DNA of 64,000 nucleotides from Jiangella aurantiaca. GTDB taxonomy: Bacteria; Actinomycetota; Actinomycetes; Jiangellales; Jiangellaceae. Below the pieces are notes generated by a model, which was given only the letters and a program-made list of their open reading frames with translations, made no database searches and was not told the DNA's origin. The position numbers and the translations under genes are program-made. The stretch is taken from assembly GCF_004349105.1 (NCBI RefSeq), contig NZ_SMLB01000022.1, forward strand, positions 1-64,000, given 5' to 3'. This document shows positions 38,950 through 47,260 of this stretch, in pieces (the stretch's first letter is position 1; every line of letters begins with the position of its first letter).

Positions 38950-39806
38950 GCGCCGCCTTCCGGTCGGTCTTGGTCGCTGTTCGGGGGCGCGTCCATCATC
39001 TCGCTCCCTATGGCCGTGTCGTCCGTGCCGCGCCGGTCCGGTGCGAATCTCAGCCGCCGCGCCACCACCTCGGCCGCCACATCGGCCAGCCGCCGCTCGT
39101 GGACGTAGGCGTACGCCCGCAACCGGACCAGTGCCTCGCTGACCTCGACACCGAGCTGCACGCTCACCATGCCCGCAGCCTGGTGCACCTCGGCCAGCCG
39201 CTCCGGCAGGATCGCGTCGCGGCGGTGGTCCGGACCACCCGCGATCCCCCCGCTCTCGTCCAGCACCACGACGAGCACCGCGTCGGCGAACGCCAGCGCG
39301 GTCGCGAGTCGCACCGCGTCGAGAGCACCAGGGTCGCGGCGGTACACATCCAGCACGCCGACGCGGGCGGCGCCGGCGGCCACGGGGAACGCGAACAGCC
39401 CCCGCACGCCGCGGTCCGTCGCGGCGGGCGCGAACACCGGCCACCGCCGCACGGCGGACCCGGCGGCGAGGTCGGGGACCAGCACCACGCCGTCGCCGGC
39501 CGCCGCGTCGACGCCCGGACCCTGGCCGAGCGTGAACTGCAGCTCCTCCAGCTCGTCACAGTACTCGCCGACGGCCAGCACCGGCTCGCGGGCGCCTGTC
39601 GCGCCCACCATCGACAAGCCGCACCCCGCCGCGCCGACCGCGGCGGCGCAGGCGTGCAGCACGTGCCGGAGCGACGGGTCGGTCCCCTCGGCCCGCGCTC
39701 TTTCGACGATCGCCCCCCAGACGTGATCGGCCCGGTGCTCAGCGGACAACCGTACCCACCGATCCGCACGCCACTTCGATCGCTCCTCCCCACAGATTCG
39801 GGCCAC
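38946..39806 (-). CDS. GAF-ANTAR protein 2
   Basis: A 286-residue relative of the preceding gene product: a GAF domain (about 45-190, 'GAAGCGLSMVGATGAREPVLAVGEY') and an ANTAR domain (about 195-255, 'RLAEVHQAAGMVSVQLGVEVSEALVRLRAYAYV' region), followed by an extra charged tail of about 25 residues. It overlaps gene 1 by ATGA and is first in the pair. Tandem GAF-ANTAR proteins may form heterodimers. The N-terminal start is uncertain within about 15 codons. Confidence 0.87.
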   Translation of the reverse strand: MARICGEERSKWRADRWVRLSAEHRADHVWGAIVERARAEGTDPSLRHVLHACAAAVGAAGCGLSMVGATGAREPVLAVGEYCDELEELQFTLGQGPGVDAAAGDGVVLVPDLAAGSAVRRWPVFAPAATDRGVRGLFAFPVAAGAARVGVLDVYRRDPGALDAVRLATALAFADAVLVVVLDESGGIAGGPDHRRDAILPERLAEVHQAAGMVSVQLGVEVSEALVRLRAYAYVHERRLADVAAEVVARRLRFAPDRRGTDDTAIGSEMMDAPPNSDQDRPEGGA

Positions 39807-39898
39807 TCTGGCAGCTCGGCTCGGGCCTGCGCCAGTGCCTATCGACGCTGTATGGCGATGCGCCGCGGCCTCTTGTCCGCCGTGGCTACGCTGGCGGC

Positions 39899-40620
39899 AT
39901 GGCCGAGGCGATCGCGCCGCACGACGGCGAGCAGCACCAGCACGGCAGGCTGGCCGGCCGGCTGAACTGGCTGCGCGCCGGCATCCTGGGCGCCAACGAC
40001 GGCATCATCTCGACCGCGGGCATCGTGGTGGGCGTCGCCGGCGCCACGACGGACCGCGACTGGCTGCTGCTGACCGGCGTGGCCGGCCTCGTGGCGGGCG
40101 CCTTCTCGATGGCCGGCGGCGAATACACCTCGGTCAGCGCCCAGCGCGACACCGAGCGGGCGGCGCTGGCCCGTGAACGGTGGGAACTGGAACACCTGCC
40201 CGGCGAGGAGTTGGCCGAGCTCACGCAGATCTACGAGCGGAAGGGACTCTCCCGCCCGCTGGCCGAGCAGGTCGCGCGGGAGCTGACCGCCGAAGACGCC
40301 CTCGCCGCGCACGCCGAGGCCGAACTGGGCCTCGACGCCGACGAGCAGACCAACCCGTGGTCGGCGGCGTTGTCGTCGTTCATCTCGTTCGCGCTGGGCG
40401 CGATGCTGCCGCTGCTGGCCATCGTCCTGCCGCCGCCGACGGCCCGGTCCCGGTCACGATGGCGACGGTGGTGCTCGCCCTGGCATTGACGGGGTACACC
40501 GGCGCGCGGCTGGGTGGCGGACGGCGCTCGCGGGCGGCGGCCCGCGCGGTGATCGTCGGCCTGCTCACCATGGCGGTCACGTACGCCGTCGGCTCGGCGC
40601 TCGACGTGAGCGTGTCGTAG
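39899..40620 (+). pseudogene. VIT1/CCC1 family transporter with a one-base frameshift
   Basis: ATG 39899 opens a VIT1/CCC1-type iron/manganese transporter: 'LRAGILGANDGIISTAGIVVGVAG' (helix 1), 'GAFSMAGGEYTSVSAQRD' (helix 2 and the start of the cytosolic domain) and 'LGAMLPLLAIVLPPP' (helix 3). Near 40446 the frame breaks and the first frame stops at 40489, while helices 4 and 5 ('TMATVVLALALTGYTGARL', 'GLLTMAVTYAVG') continue in the -1 frame to 40620. Adding one G to the GG at 40446 would restore 'PTARVPVTMATVV'. It is either a pseudogene or a G-run sequencing error. Confidence 0.8.
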
Positions 40621-40631
40621 GCCACTCTGGC

Positions 40632-40649
40632 AGCACGAACGGTCGTGCT
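40632..40649. promoter_or_regulatory. TetR operator AGCACGA-ACGG-TCGTGCT
   Basis: A perfect 7-bp inverted repeat directly upstream of the TetR gene start (40661). A sister site differing by one base occurs at 41327-41342 in the 5' end of the hydrolase gene. The TATTTTG-like stretch after it may be the -10. The simplest reading is autoregulation by the TetR protein. Confidence 0.65.
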
Positions 40650-40660
40650 ATTTTGGTCCA

Positions 40661-41266
40661 GTGACGAAGGGCGCCGAGACCCGGCAGGCCATCCTCCGCA
40701 AGGGAGTCGAGACGGCCTACCGCGTCGGCCTGGGCGGGCTGACCATCGGGCACCTCGCCGCCGCCACCGGCATGTCGAAGAGCGGCCTGTTCGCGCACTT
40801 CCGGTCCAAGGAGCTCCTGCAGATGGAGGTCCTGCGCGAGGCGCGGACCGAGTTCATCGACACCGTCATCCGGCCGGCGCTGCTGGCGCCCCGCGGCGAG
40901 CCGCGGGTGCGTGAGCTGTTCGACCGCTGGGTCGAGTGCGGCCGCACCCGCATGCCGGGCGGCTGCCTGTTCGTCAAGGCCGCCGCCGAGCTGGACGAGC
41001 AGGACGGCCCGGTCCGCGACCAGCTGGTCCGCGATCACCTCGACCTCTACGACTCCTGCGCCCGCATGTTCTCCACCGGCATCGCCGAGGGCCACTTCCG
41101 CGAGGATGCCGATCCGCTGCAGTTCGCCGCCGACCTCGACGGCATCATGCTCGCCTTCTACCACGCCCACCGGCTGCTCGAGGACGAGCGGTCGGAGGCA
41201 AGGGCGCGGCACGCGTTCGAGCGGCTGCTCGCCGACGCCCGCGTCCGCGCCGGCACCTCCTCCTAG
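40661..41266 (+). CDS. TetR/AcrR family regulator
   Basis: This 201-residue regulator has an N-terminal HTH (about residues 10-55, 'LTIGHLAAATGMSKSGLFAHFRSKELL') and a C-terminal TetR_C domain of the type paired with hydrolase or lipid genes. GTG 40661 is the start, close to an operator palindrome. A second copy of the palindrome is in the next gene, so the regulator probably controls itself and the downstream alpha/beta hydrolase. The gap of 35 bp to that gene suggests co-transcription. Confidence 0.9.
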   Translation: MTKGAETRQAILRKGVETAYRVGLGGLTIGHLAAATGMSKSGLFAHFRSKELLQMEVLREARTEFIDTVIRPALLAPRGEPRVRELFDRWVECGRTRMPGGCLFVKAAAELDEQDGPVRDQLVRDHLDLYDSCARMFSTGIAEGHFREDADPLQFAADLDGIMLAFYHAHRLLEDERSEARARHAFERLLADARVRAGTSS

Positions 41267-41301
41267 AACCCGCGCCTCCAGACCTCCCCGAAGGGATCGC
41301 C

Positions 41302-42183
41302 ATGACAGTCACCTCGTCGCAGAATCGCACGATCGTTCGTGCTAGTGCCAAGCTGCGAGCGCTCCGGGTCGCGTTCGGCACGCTCGAGCGCGTCGCGCCC
41401 GGGATGGGCGCCCGTTGGGCCGCCGGGCTCTGGTGCACCCTGCCGAACACCGGCGGCCGCCGCCGCGACGAGCGGCCGCGGCCGGGCGAGCGCAGCACGC
41501 TGATCCTTCCCGACGGCCGCGAGGTCGCGGTGGAGAGCTGGGGGTTCGGCCCGCCGGTCTACCTGATGCACGGCTGGGGCGGCTGGCGCGGGCAGCTCGG
41601 CGCATTCGTCCAGCCGCTGGTCGAGGCCGGTCGGCGGGTGGTGGCGGTCGACGCGCCGAGCCACGGCGAGTCCGGGCCGGGGCAGCTCGGCCGCGGCCGG
41701 GCCACCGGCGTCGAGTTCACCGAGGCGCTGGCCGCCGCCGCGGGCAAGCACGGCAAGCCGGCCGCCGTCATCGCGCACTCGCTCGGCGGGGCGGCCACGG
41801 CGGTCGCCGTCCTGGACGGCCTGCCGGCGGCGAGGCTGGTGCTCATCGCGCCGAGCACGACGCTCAGCGACGGCCTCGCAGCGTTCCAGCGCACGGTCGG
41901 GTTCGGCGAGCGGACCCGCACCCGCATGCTGGCCCGGCTGGAGCGGCTGGCCGGCCGCCCGTTGGCCGACTTCGACGTCACCGGCCTGTCCCGGCGCACG
42001 GAGGTGCCGCCGACGCTGGTCGTGCACGACCGCAGGGACAAGGAGGTCCCGTATGACGACGGCGCCGCGCTCGCGGCGGCCTGGCCGGAGGCCGAGTTGG
42101 CCGGCACCGAGGGGCTCGGGCACCAGCGGATCCTGCGCGACCCGTCGGTGATCGCGATGGTGGTCGACTACGTCACGCGCTGA
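41302..42183 (+). CDS. Alpha/beta hydrolase
   Basis: The 293-residue enzyme has an alpha/beta-hydrolase fold: oxyanion 'HGWGG' (about 90-94), nucleophile elbow 'AHSLGG', 'DAPSHGES', the acid in 'HDRRDKEVP' and the catalytic His in 'LGHQRI'. It is a serine esterase/lipase-type enzyme of unknown substrate. ATG 41302 follows a strong GAAGGGA site. An operator-like palindrome lies 25-40 bp inside the coding sequence, where a bound repressor would block elongation. It ends 6 bp before the convergent phosphatase gene. Confidence 0.88.
   Translation: MTVTSSQNRTIVRASAKLRALRVAFGTLERVAPGMGARWAAGLWCTLPNTGGRRRDERPRPGERSTLILPDGREVAVESWGFGPPVYLMHGWGGWRGQLGAFVQPLVEAGRRVVAVDAPSHGESGPGQLGRGRATGVEFTEALAAAAGKHGKPAAVIAHSLGGAATAVAVLDGLPAARLVLIAPSTTLSDGLAAFQRTVGFGERTRTRMLARLERLAGRPLADFDVTGLSRRTEVPPTLVVHDRRDKEVPYDDGAALAAAWPEAELAGTEGLGHQRILRDPSVIAMVVDYVTR
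41327..41342. promoter_or_regulatory. Second TetR-type site GCACGATCGTTCGTGC inside the hydrolase gene
   Basis: Its reverse complement, GCACGAACGATCGTGC, differs by one base from the core of the site at 40632-40649. It starts 26 bp after the hydrolase ATG. The shared sequence over 16 bp is unlikely to be chance so close to the TetR gene. Confidence 0.55.
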
Positions 42184-42189
42184 CGCGCG

Positions 42190-42873
42190 TCACGCCTTGA
42201 CGCCGACTCCGAGCCGGGCCAGCAGGTCGCGGACCCGCTGCTCGGACTCGTCGCGGATCGCCCGGACGGTGTCGAGGTCCTGGCCGCCCGGGTCCGGCAG
42301 GTCCCAGTGCTCGTACTGGCGGCCGGGCAGCTCCGGCGCCGTCACGCCGCCCATGGTGACGACGACGTCGGCGGCCTCGACGATCTCGTCGGTCCAGGGC
42401 TTCGGGAACTCGTCGGCGAGGTCGATGCCGCGCTCGCCCATGGCGGTCGCGACGCCCGCGTCGACGTCGGTCGCGGGGTCCGCGCCGCCGGACCAGGCGA
42501 CGGCGCCGTCGCCGGCCAGCTCCTCGAACAGCCCGAGCGCCAGCAGCGACCGGCCGGCGTTGTCGGGGCACAGGAACAGCACGGTCGGTCTGTCCCGCGC
42601 GCCCTCGACCCGGGCCAGCGCGCGCAGCCGCTGCCGCGAGAACCGCTCGGCCATCAGCGGCAGGAACGTGGGGATGCGAGCACCCGCGGCGAAGTGCTCG
42701 TAGCTGGTCTCGAGGAAGCTCTCGATGGTCTCGGCGCCGATGCCGGTGAACTCCTTGCCCAGGCGCTCGGCGGCGGCGCGCATGGCGAGGCCGTGCTCGA
42801 TCTCGAGAGCGGGGTCGCGCGGTCCGGTGACGGGGCTCTCGGGGACGGGTTCGGGGGACGACGGCATGCTCAT
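42190..42873 (-). CDS. Low-molecular-weight phosphatase/arsenate reductase-like protein
   Basis: The 227-residue protein has an N-terminal helical domain (about 20-90, 'LGKEFTGIGAETIESFLETSYEHF') and a C-terminal LMW-PTP fold with the phosphate loop 'CPDNAGRS' (Cys102, Arg108). Related two-domain proteins are annotated as protein-tyrosine phosphatase or arsenate reductase. The loop here lacks the usual 'VHNAGRS' start, but CX5R is intact. ATG 42873 or 42867 may be the start. It is not next to other arsenic genes, so a phosphatase role is as likely. Confidence 0.83.
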   Translation of the reverse strand: MSMPSSPEPVPESPVTGPRDPALEIEHGLAMRAAAERLGKEFTGIGAETIESFLETSYEHFAAGARIPTFLPLMAERFSRQRLRALARVEGARDRPTVLFLCPDNAGRSLLALGLFEELAGDGAVAWSGGADPATDVDAGVATAMGERGIDLADEFPKPWTDEIVEAADVVVTMGGVTAPELPGRQYEHWDLPDPGGQDLDTVRAIRDESEQRVRDLLARLGVGVKA

Positions 42874-42906
42874 GCCCGGTGCATACCCCGGGGCGGCGGG
42901 CTCGAA

Positions 42907-44001
42907 TCAGGCGCGAACGGCGGAGCGGGTCTCGTCGATCGTCGCGGAGCCGACGACCCGGCTGCCGTCGTAGAGCACGATCGCCTGACCGGGCGCGACG
43001 CCCTCCTGCGGCTCGGCGAAGGCCACCGACACCGACCCTCCGGCCGACACCGTCGCGACCGCCACGGCCGGCGTCCCGTGGGCCCGGAACTGCGCCACGC
43101 AGTGCAGCTCCTCCCCGAGCACCGGCGGCGCGCCGCACCAGCGCGGCGCGACCCCGGTGAGGGCATCGACGGCGAGCGACTCGCGCGGGCCGACGGTGAC
43201 CCGGCGGTCGACCGGCGAGATGTCGAGGACGTAGCGCGGCTTGCCGTCGGCGGCCGGGGTGCCGATGCGCAGCCCCTTGCGCTGCCCGATGGTGAACCCG
43301 TAGGTCCCCTCGTGCGTCCCGACGACGGCGCCGGCGGTGTCGACGACCTCGCCGGGGGCGTCGCCGAGGTGGCCGCGCAGGAAGCCGGCGGTGTCGCCGT
43401 CGGCGATGAAGCAGATGTCGTGGCTGTCGGGCTTGCGGGCGACGGCCAGTCCGCGCCGCTCCGCCTCGTCGCGCACGTCGGCCTTGACGGTGTCGCCGAG
43501 CGGGAAGATCGCGTGCTCGAGCTGCTCGGCCGTCAGCACGCCCAGCACGTAGGACTGGTCCTTCTCCGGGTCGGCGGCGCGGTGCAGCTCTCGGCCGGCC
43601 GGCCCGTCGGCGATGCGGGCGTAGTGGCCGGTGCCGACGGCGTCGAAGCCCAGCGCGAGTGCGCGGTCGAGCACCGCCGCGAACTTGATCTTCTCGTTGC
43701 AGCGCAGGCACGGGTTGGGCGTGCGGCCGGCGGCGTACTCGGCGACGAAGTCGTCGACGACGTCGGCACGGAACCGCTCGGCGAGGTCCCACACGTAGAA
43801 CGGGATGCCGAGCACGTCGGCGGCGCGGCGGGCGTCGCGGGAGTCCTCGATGGTGCAGCAGCCGCGGGCGCCGGTGCGGAACGACTGCGGGTTCGACGAC
43901 AGCGCGAGGTGCACGCCGGTGACGTCGTGGCCGGCCTCGACCAGCCGGGCCGCGGCGACCGCCGAATCCACTCCACCGGACATCGCGGCGAGGACACGCA
44001 T
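42907..44001 (-). CDS. mnmA: tRNA-specific 2-thiouridylase
   Basis: MnmA makes 2-thiouridine at the wobble base of tRNAs for Lys, Glu and Gln with sulfur from the cysteine desulfurase. The 364-residue enzyme shows the PP-loop '[12 protein letters not shown]' (residues 6-17), the catalytic cysteine in '[10 protein letters not shown]' and the second in 'DICFIADGD'. The gene starts 2 bp after the desulfurase stop, so sulfur supply and use are encoded together. Confidence 0.96.
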   Translation of the reverse strand: MRVLAAMSGGVDSAVAAARLVEAGHDVTGVHLALSSNPQSFRTGARGCCTIEDSRDARRAADVLGIPFYVWDLAERFRADVVDDFVAEYAAGRTPNPCLRCNEKIKFAAVLDRALALGFDAVGTGHYARIADGPAGRELHRAADPEKDQSYVLGVLTAEQLEHAIFPLGDTVKADVRDEAERRGLAVARKPDSHDICFIADGDTAGFLRGHLGDAPGEVVDTAGAVVGTHEGTYGFTIGQRKGLRIGTPAADGKPRYVLDISPVDRRVTVGPRESLAVDALTGVAPRWCGAPPVLGEELHCVAQFRAHGTPAVAVATVSAGGSVSVAFAEPQEGVAPGQAIVLYDGSRVVGSATIDETRSAVRA

Positions 44002-44003
44002 GC

Positions 44004-45200
44004 TCAGTTCCCCCTGGTCGAGACGTTGACGATGCCGGCCGCGCGGGCCCGGTCGACGGCCGGGCCGATGGCCGCGACCAGTGCGTCGACGTCGGCCTCC
44101 GTGGACGAATGACCCAGCGAGAACCGCAGCGAGCCGCGGGCCCGCTCGTGCGGCGCGCCCATGGCCAGCAGCACGTGCGACGGCTCCGGCACGCCTGCCG
44201 TGCAGGCGCTGCCGGTCGAGCAGTCGATGCCGGCGGCGTCGAGCAGGAGCAGCAGCGCGTCGCCCTCGCAGCCGGGGAAGGAGAAGTGGGCGATGCCGGG
44301 CAGCGTGCGCTGCGGGTCGCCGTTCAGCACCGCGTCGGGGACCGCGCCGAGGACGCCGGAGACCAGGCGCTCACGCAGCGCGGCCAGCGCGGCGGCCCGG
44401 CCCGGTGCATCGGCCAGTGTCGCTCGGAGCGCGGCGGCCAGCCCGGCCACCGCGGGCGCGTCGAGGGTGCCGGAGCGGACGTCGCGCTCCTGGCCACCAC
44501 CGTGCAGGACGGGCACGACGTCGGTCTCGCGCCGCAGCAGCAGTGCGCCGACGCCGACCGGGGCGCCCACCTTGTGCCCGGACACCGTCATGGCGTCCAG
44601 GCCGGAGTCGCCGAAGTGCAGCGGCAGGGCGCCGACCACCTGCACGGCGTCGGAGTGGACCGGGATGCCGTGCTCGTGCGCGACGGCGACCACCTCGCCG
44701 ATCGGCTGCACCGTGCCGACCTCGTTGTTCGCCCACATGACGGTGATCAGCGCGACGGACTCGGGATCGGCCCGGACGACGCGGCGCAGCGCGTCGACGT
44801 CGAGCCGGCCGGCGGGGTCGACGGGCAACCACTCGACCTTGGCGTCCTGCTCCGCGACGAGCCAGTCGACGGAGTCGAGCACGGCGTGGTGCTCGACGGC
44901 GGAGGCGAGGATGCGGACGCGGCGCGGGTCGGCGCCGTGGCGGGACCAGAAGAGGCCCTTGACGGCGAGGTTGTCGGCCTCGGTGCCGCCGGAGGTGAAC
45001 ACCACCTCGCTGGGCCGGGCGCCGAGACCGGCGGCGACGGACTCGCGCGCCTCCTCGACCAGCTTGCGGGCGCGGCGGCCGGAGGCGTGCAGCGACGAGG
45101 GGTTGCCGAGGGTAGCCATGGCCCCGGCGACGACGTCGATCACTGCGGGGAGGACGGGGGTCGTCGCCGCGTGATCGAGATAGACGCGGCCGTCAGACAT
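44004..45200 (-). CDS. Cysteine desulfurase
   Basis: This 398-residue PLP enzyme of the NifS/IscS group has 'DHAATTP' at the N-terminus, the PLP lysine in '[11 protein letters not shown]' and the active-site loop '[10 protein letters not shown]' (persulfide cysteine). It moves sulfur from cysteine to acceptor proteins, here most likely MnmA. The ATG at 45200 matches the family start ('[15 protein letters not shown]'). No Fe-S scaffold gene is nearby, which favours a tRNA-thiolation role, although IscS-like duties are also possible. Confidence 0.95.
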   Translation of the reverse strand: MSDGRVYLDHAATTPVLPAVIDVVAGAMATLGNPSSLHASGRRARKLVEEARESVAAGLGARPSEVVFTSGGTEADNLAVKGLFWSRHGADPRRVRILASAVEHHAVLDSVDWLVAEQDAKVEWLPVDPAGRLDVDALRRVVRADPESVALITVMWANNEVGTVQPIGEVVAVAHEHGIPVHSDAVQVVGALPLHFGDSGLDAMTVSGHKVGAPVGVGALLLRRETDVVPVLHGGGQERDVRSGTLDAPAVAGLAAALRATLADAPGRAAALAALRERLVSGVLGAVPDAVLNGDPQRTLPGIAHFSFPGCEGDALLLLLDAAGIDCSTGSACTAGVPEPSHVLLAMGAPHERARGSLRFSLGHSSTEADVDALVAAIGPAVDRARAAGIVNVSTRGN

Positions 45201-45267
45201 GTCCCGTCCAGTTTACGGCGTGGGGCGGCCGGCCCGCGCATCGCGAGCCGGCCGCTGCCGGGGCACC

Positions 45268-46227
45268 TCAGCCCTTGCGCTTCTGGATCTCCGCAGTCGC
45301 CTGCGGCAGGACGGTGTGCAGGTCGCCCACGACACCGAAGTCGGCCATCGCGAAGATGGGCGCCTCGGGGTCCTTGTTGACCACGACGATGGTCTTCGAG
45401 GTCTGCATGCCGGCCCGGTGCTGGATGGCGCCGGAGATGCCGCAGGCCAGGTAGAGCTGCGGCGACACCGTCTTGCCGGTCTGCCCGACCTGGTAGGCGT
45501 GCGGGTACCAGCCGGAGTCCACGGCCGCCCGCGACGCGCCGACAGCCGCGCCTAGCGCGTCGGCCAGCGCCTCGACGGGGGCGAAGTCGCCGCCGGTGCC
45601 CCGGCCGCCGGAGACGACGATGCTGGCCTCGGTCAGCTCGGGCCGGCCGGTGGCCGCGCGCGGCTTGCGGTCGACGATGCGCGCCTTCGTGGCGGCGTCG
45701 GAGAACGCGACCGCGACCTTCTCCTCCGCACCCACGGAGCCGCCGGTGGCTTCGGGCGTGACCGCGTTCGGCTTCACCGTGATGACCGGCGTGCCCCTGG
45801 TGACCTGCGCGGTCACGGTGTACCCGCCGGCGAACACCGACTGCGTCGTCACGATTTCGGAGGCCACGACAGTGATATCGATCGCGTCGGTGATGACACC
45901 TGAGCCGAGCTTGACCGCCAGCCGGGCGGCGATCTCCTTGCCCTCCGGGCTGGAGGTCAGCAGCACGCCGGCCGCGCCGGAGGACTGCGCGATCTGCGCC
46001 AGCGCCTCGGCCTTCGGCACCACGAGGTACTGCTCGAGCTCGGGCGCCTCGACGACGTACACCTTCGCCGCGCCGTACTCACCCAGCGTGTCGCGGGCGG
46101 CGTCGAAGCCGGTGCCGAGGAACACCGCGGCGGGCTCGCCCGCGCGTCGCGCGAGCGTCAGCAGCTCCAGCGTGGTCTTGCGGACCGCGCCGTCGACGTG
46201 GTCGACCAGGACCAGGATCTCAGCCAT
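45268..46227 (-). CDS. etfA: Electron transfer flavoprotein subunit alpha
   Basis: The 319-residue EtfA/FixB protein binds FAD in its C-terminal domain ('[21 protein letters not shown]', '[30 protein letters not shown]', '[20 protein letters not shown]' in separate segments). It accepts electrons from acyl-CoA dehydrogenases and passes them to the quinone pool. It follows etfB by 10 bp and forms an operon with it. Lengths and motifs are full. Confidence 0.96.
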   Translation of the reverse strand: MAEILVLVDHVDGAVRKTTLELLTLARRAGEPAAVFLGTGFDAARDTLGEYGAAKVYVVEAPELEQYLVVPKAEALAQIAQSSGAAGVLLTSSPEGKEIAARLAVKLGSGVITDAIDITVVASEIVTTQSVFAGGYTVTAQVTRGTPVITVKPNAVTPEATGGSVGAEEKVAVAFSDAATKARIVDRKPRAATGRPELTEASIVVSGGRGTGGDFAPVEALADALGAAVGASRAAVDSGWYPHAYQVGQTGKTVSPQLYLACGISGAIQHRAGMQTSKTIVVVNKDPEAPIFAMADFGVVGDLHTVLPQATAEIQKRKG

Positions 46228-46237
46228 CGCTTCCCCC

Positions 46238-47023
46238 TCAGATGAACTTCTGGGCGGCCAGGAACTCGGCCAGCTTGACGCCGCCGTCGCCCTCGTCGGT
46301 CACGACGGTGCCGGCGGTGCGCTCCGGCCGCTTCGTCACCTCGCGCACGACAGAGAACGCGGCGTCCAGCCCGACCGCGCCGGCGTCGACACCGAGGTCG
46401 GCCAGCGTCCACGTCTCGACCGGCTTCTTCTTCGCGGCCATGATGCCCTTGAACGACGGGTAGCGCGGCTCGTTGATCTGGTCGGTCACCGACACGACGG
46501 CGGGCAGGTCCGCCTCGATCGTCTCCGACGCGACGTCGCCGTCGCGGCGCGCCGTCACCGTCGCGCCGGACACCGTCAGCTCACCCACGAACCCGACGTG
46601 CGCCAGCCCCAGGTGCTCGGCCAGCATCGCCGGCACCACACTCATGCTGCCGTCGGTCGAGGCCATACCAGTCAGGACCAGGTCGACGTCGCCGACCTTG
46701 GCGATCGCGGCCGCCAGCACCTGGGCGGTGGCCAGCGCGTCGGACCCGTGCAGGGCGTCGTCGACGACGTGCACACCGGAGTCCGCGCCCATCTGCAGCG
46801 CCTTCTTCAGGGCGGCGTCGGCGCCGTCGGGCCCCATCGTCAGGGCTACGATCTCGACGCCGTCTCCGGCCTCGGCGATCTTGAGCGCCTCCTCGACGGC
46901 GTACTCGTCCAGTTCGGACAGCAGGCCGTCGACACCAGCACGGTCAGTGGTGTTGTCGGCGGCGTTGAAGGTCCGGTCCGCGGTGGCGTCCGGAACGTGC
47001 TTGACCAGGGTGACGATCTTCAT
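46238..47023 (-). CDS. etfB: Electron transfer flavoprotein subunit beta
   Basis: The 261-residue EtfB/FixA protein contains the ETF beta signature ('LTGMASTDGSMSVVP', 'VTDQINEPRYPSFKGIMAAKKKP' region). It forms the heterodimer with EtfA in beta-oxidation. ATG 47023 begins 'MKIVTLVKHVPDATADR', the normal start. Upstream lies a 237-bp divergent region with two palindromes that may be acyl-CoA or other regulator sites. It diverges from the GT4 gene, as I recall for the mycobacterial order. Confidence 0.96.
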   Translation of the reverse strand: MKIVTLVKHVPDATADRTFNAADNTTDRAGVDGLLSELDEYAVEEALKIAEAGDGVEIVALTMGPDGADAALKKALQMGADSGVHVVDDALHGSDALATAQVLAAAIAKVGDVDLVLTGMASTDGSMSVVPAMLAEHLGLAHVGFVGELTVSGATVTARRDGDVASETIEADLPAVVSVTDQINEPRYPSFKGIMAAKKKPVETWTLADLGVDAGAVGLDAAFSVVREVTKRPERTAGTVVTDEGDGGVKLAEFLAAQKFI

Positions 47024-47128
47024 GGCCGGGTTGCGACCTCCTAGGCCGGGCGGGTTGCGGGACGCCGGCGCGGCGCCCATCGCGAGGCTAGCCCACGCCG
47101 GGGCGGCGGAGCCTTCGACCGTCCCGAT

Positions 47129-47144
47129 GTTACCGACAGGTAAC
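47129..47144. promoter_or_regulatory. Palindrome GTTACC-GACA-GGTAAC
   Basis: A perfect 6-bp inverted repeat about 105 bp upstream of etfB. TTACC-N4-GGTAA sites resemble operators of TetR-type lipid regulators, but no regulator gene is adjacent. Confidence 0.45.
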
Positions 47145-47162
47145 CAATGGTCCAAGTCCGGC

Positions 47163-47179
47163 TGACGTGCAACACGTCA
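47163..47179. promoter_or_regulatory. Palindrome TGACGTG-CAA-CACGTCA
   Basis: A perfect 7-bp inverted repeat with a 3-nt centre, 19 bp beyond the GTTACC palindrome in the same etfB/GT4 divergent region. Probably a repressor or activator site; which promoter it serves is not clear. Confidence 0.45.
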
Positions 47180-47260
47180 CAGTCCGGGACGGCCGCCGAT
47201 ACCCGTTTTCGCCGTCTTGACTCGGTCCCGATCTTGGGCCCGCTGTGAAATGATCGCGCG

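Noticed and set aside
40446-40489. Programmed -1 frameshift in the VIT1/CCC1 gene.
   Set aside because: There is no slippery heptamer or downstream pseudoknot that I can see, and this family is not known to use frameshifting. A lost G is simpler.
42893-42910. GGGCTCGAATCAGGC as a tRNA T-arm.
   Set aside because: No matching acceptor, D or anticodon arms surround it; it overlaps the end of mnmA.
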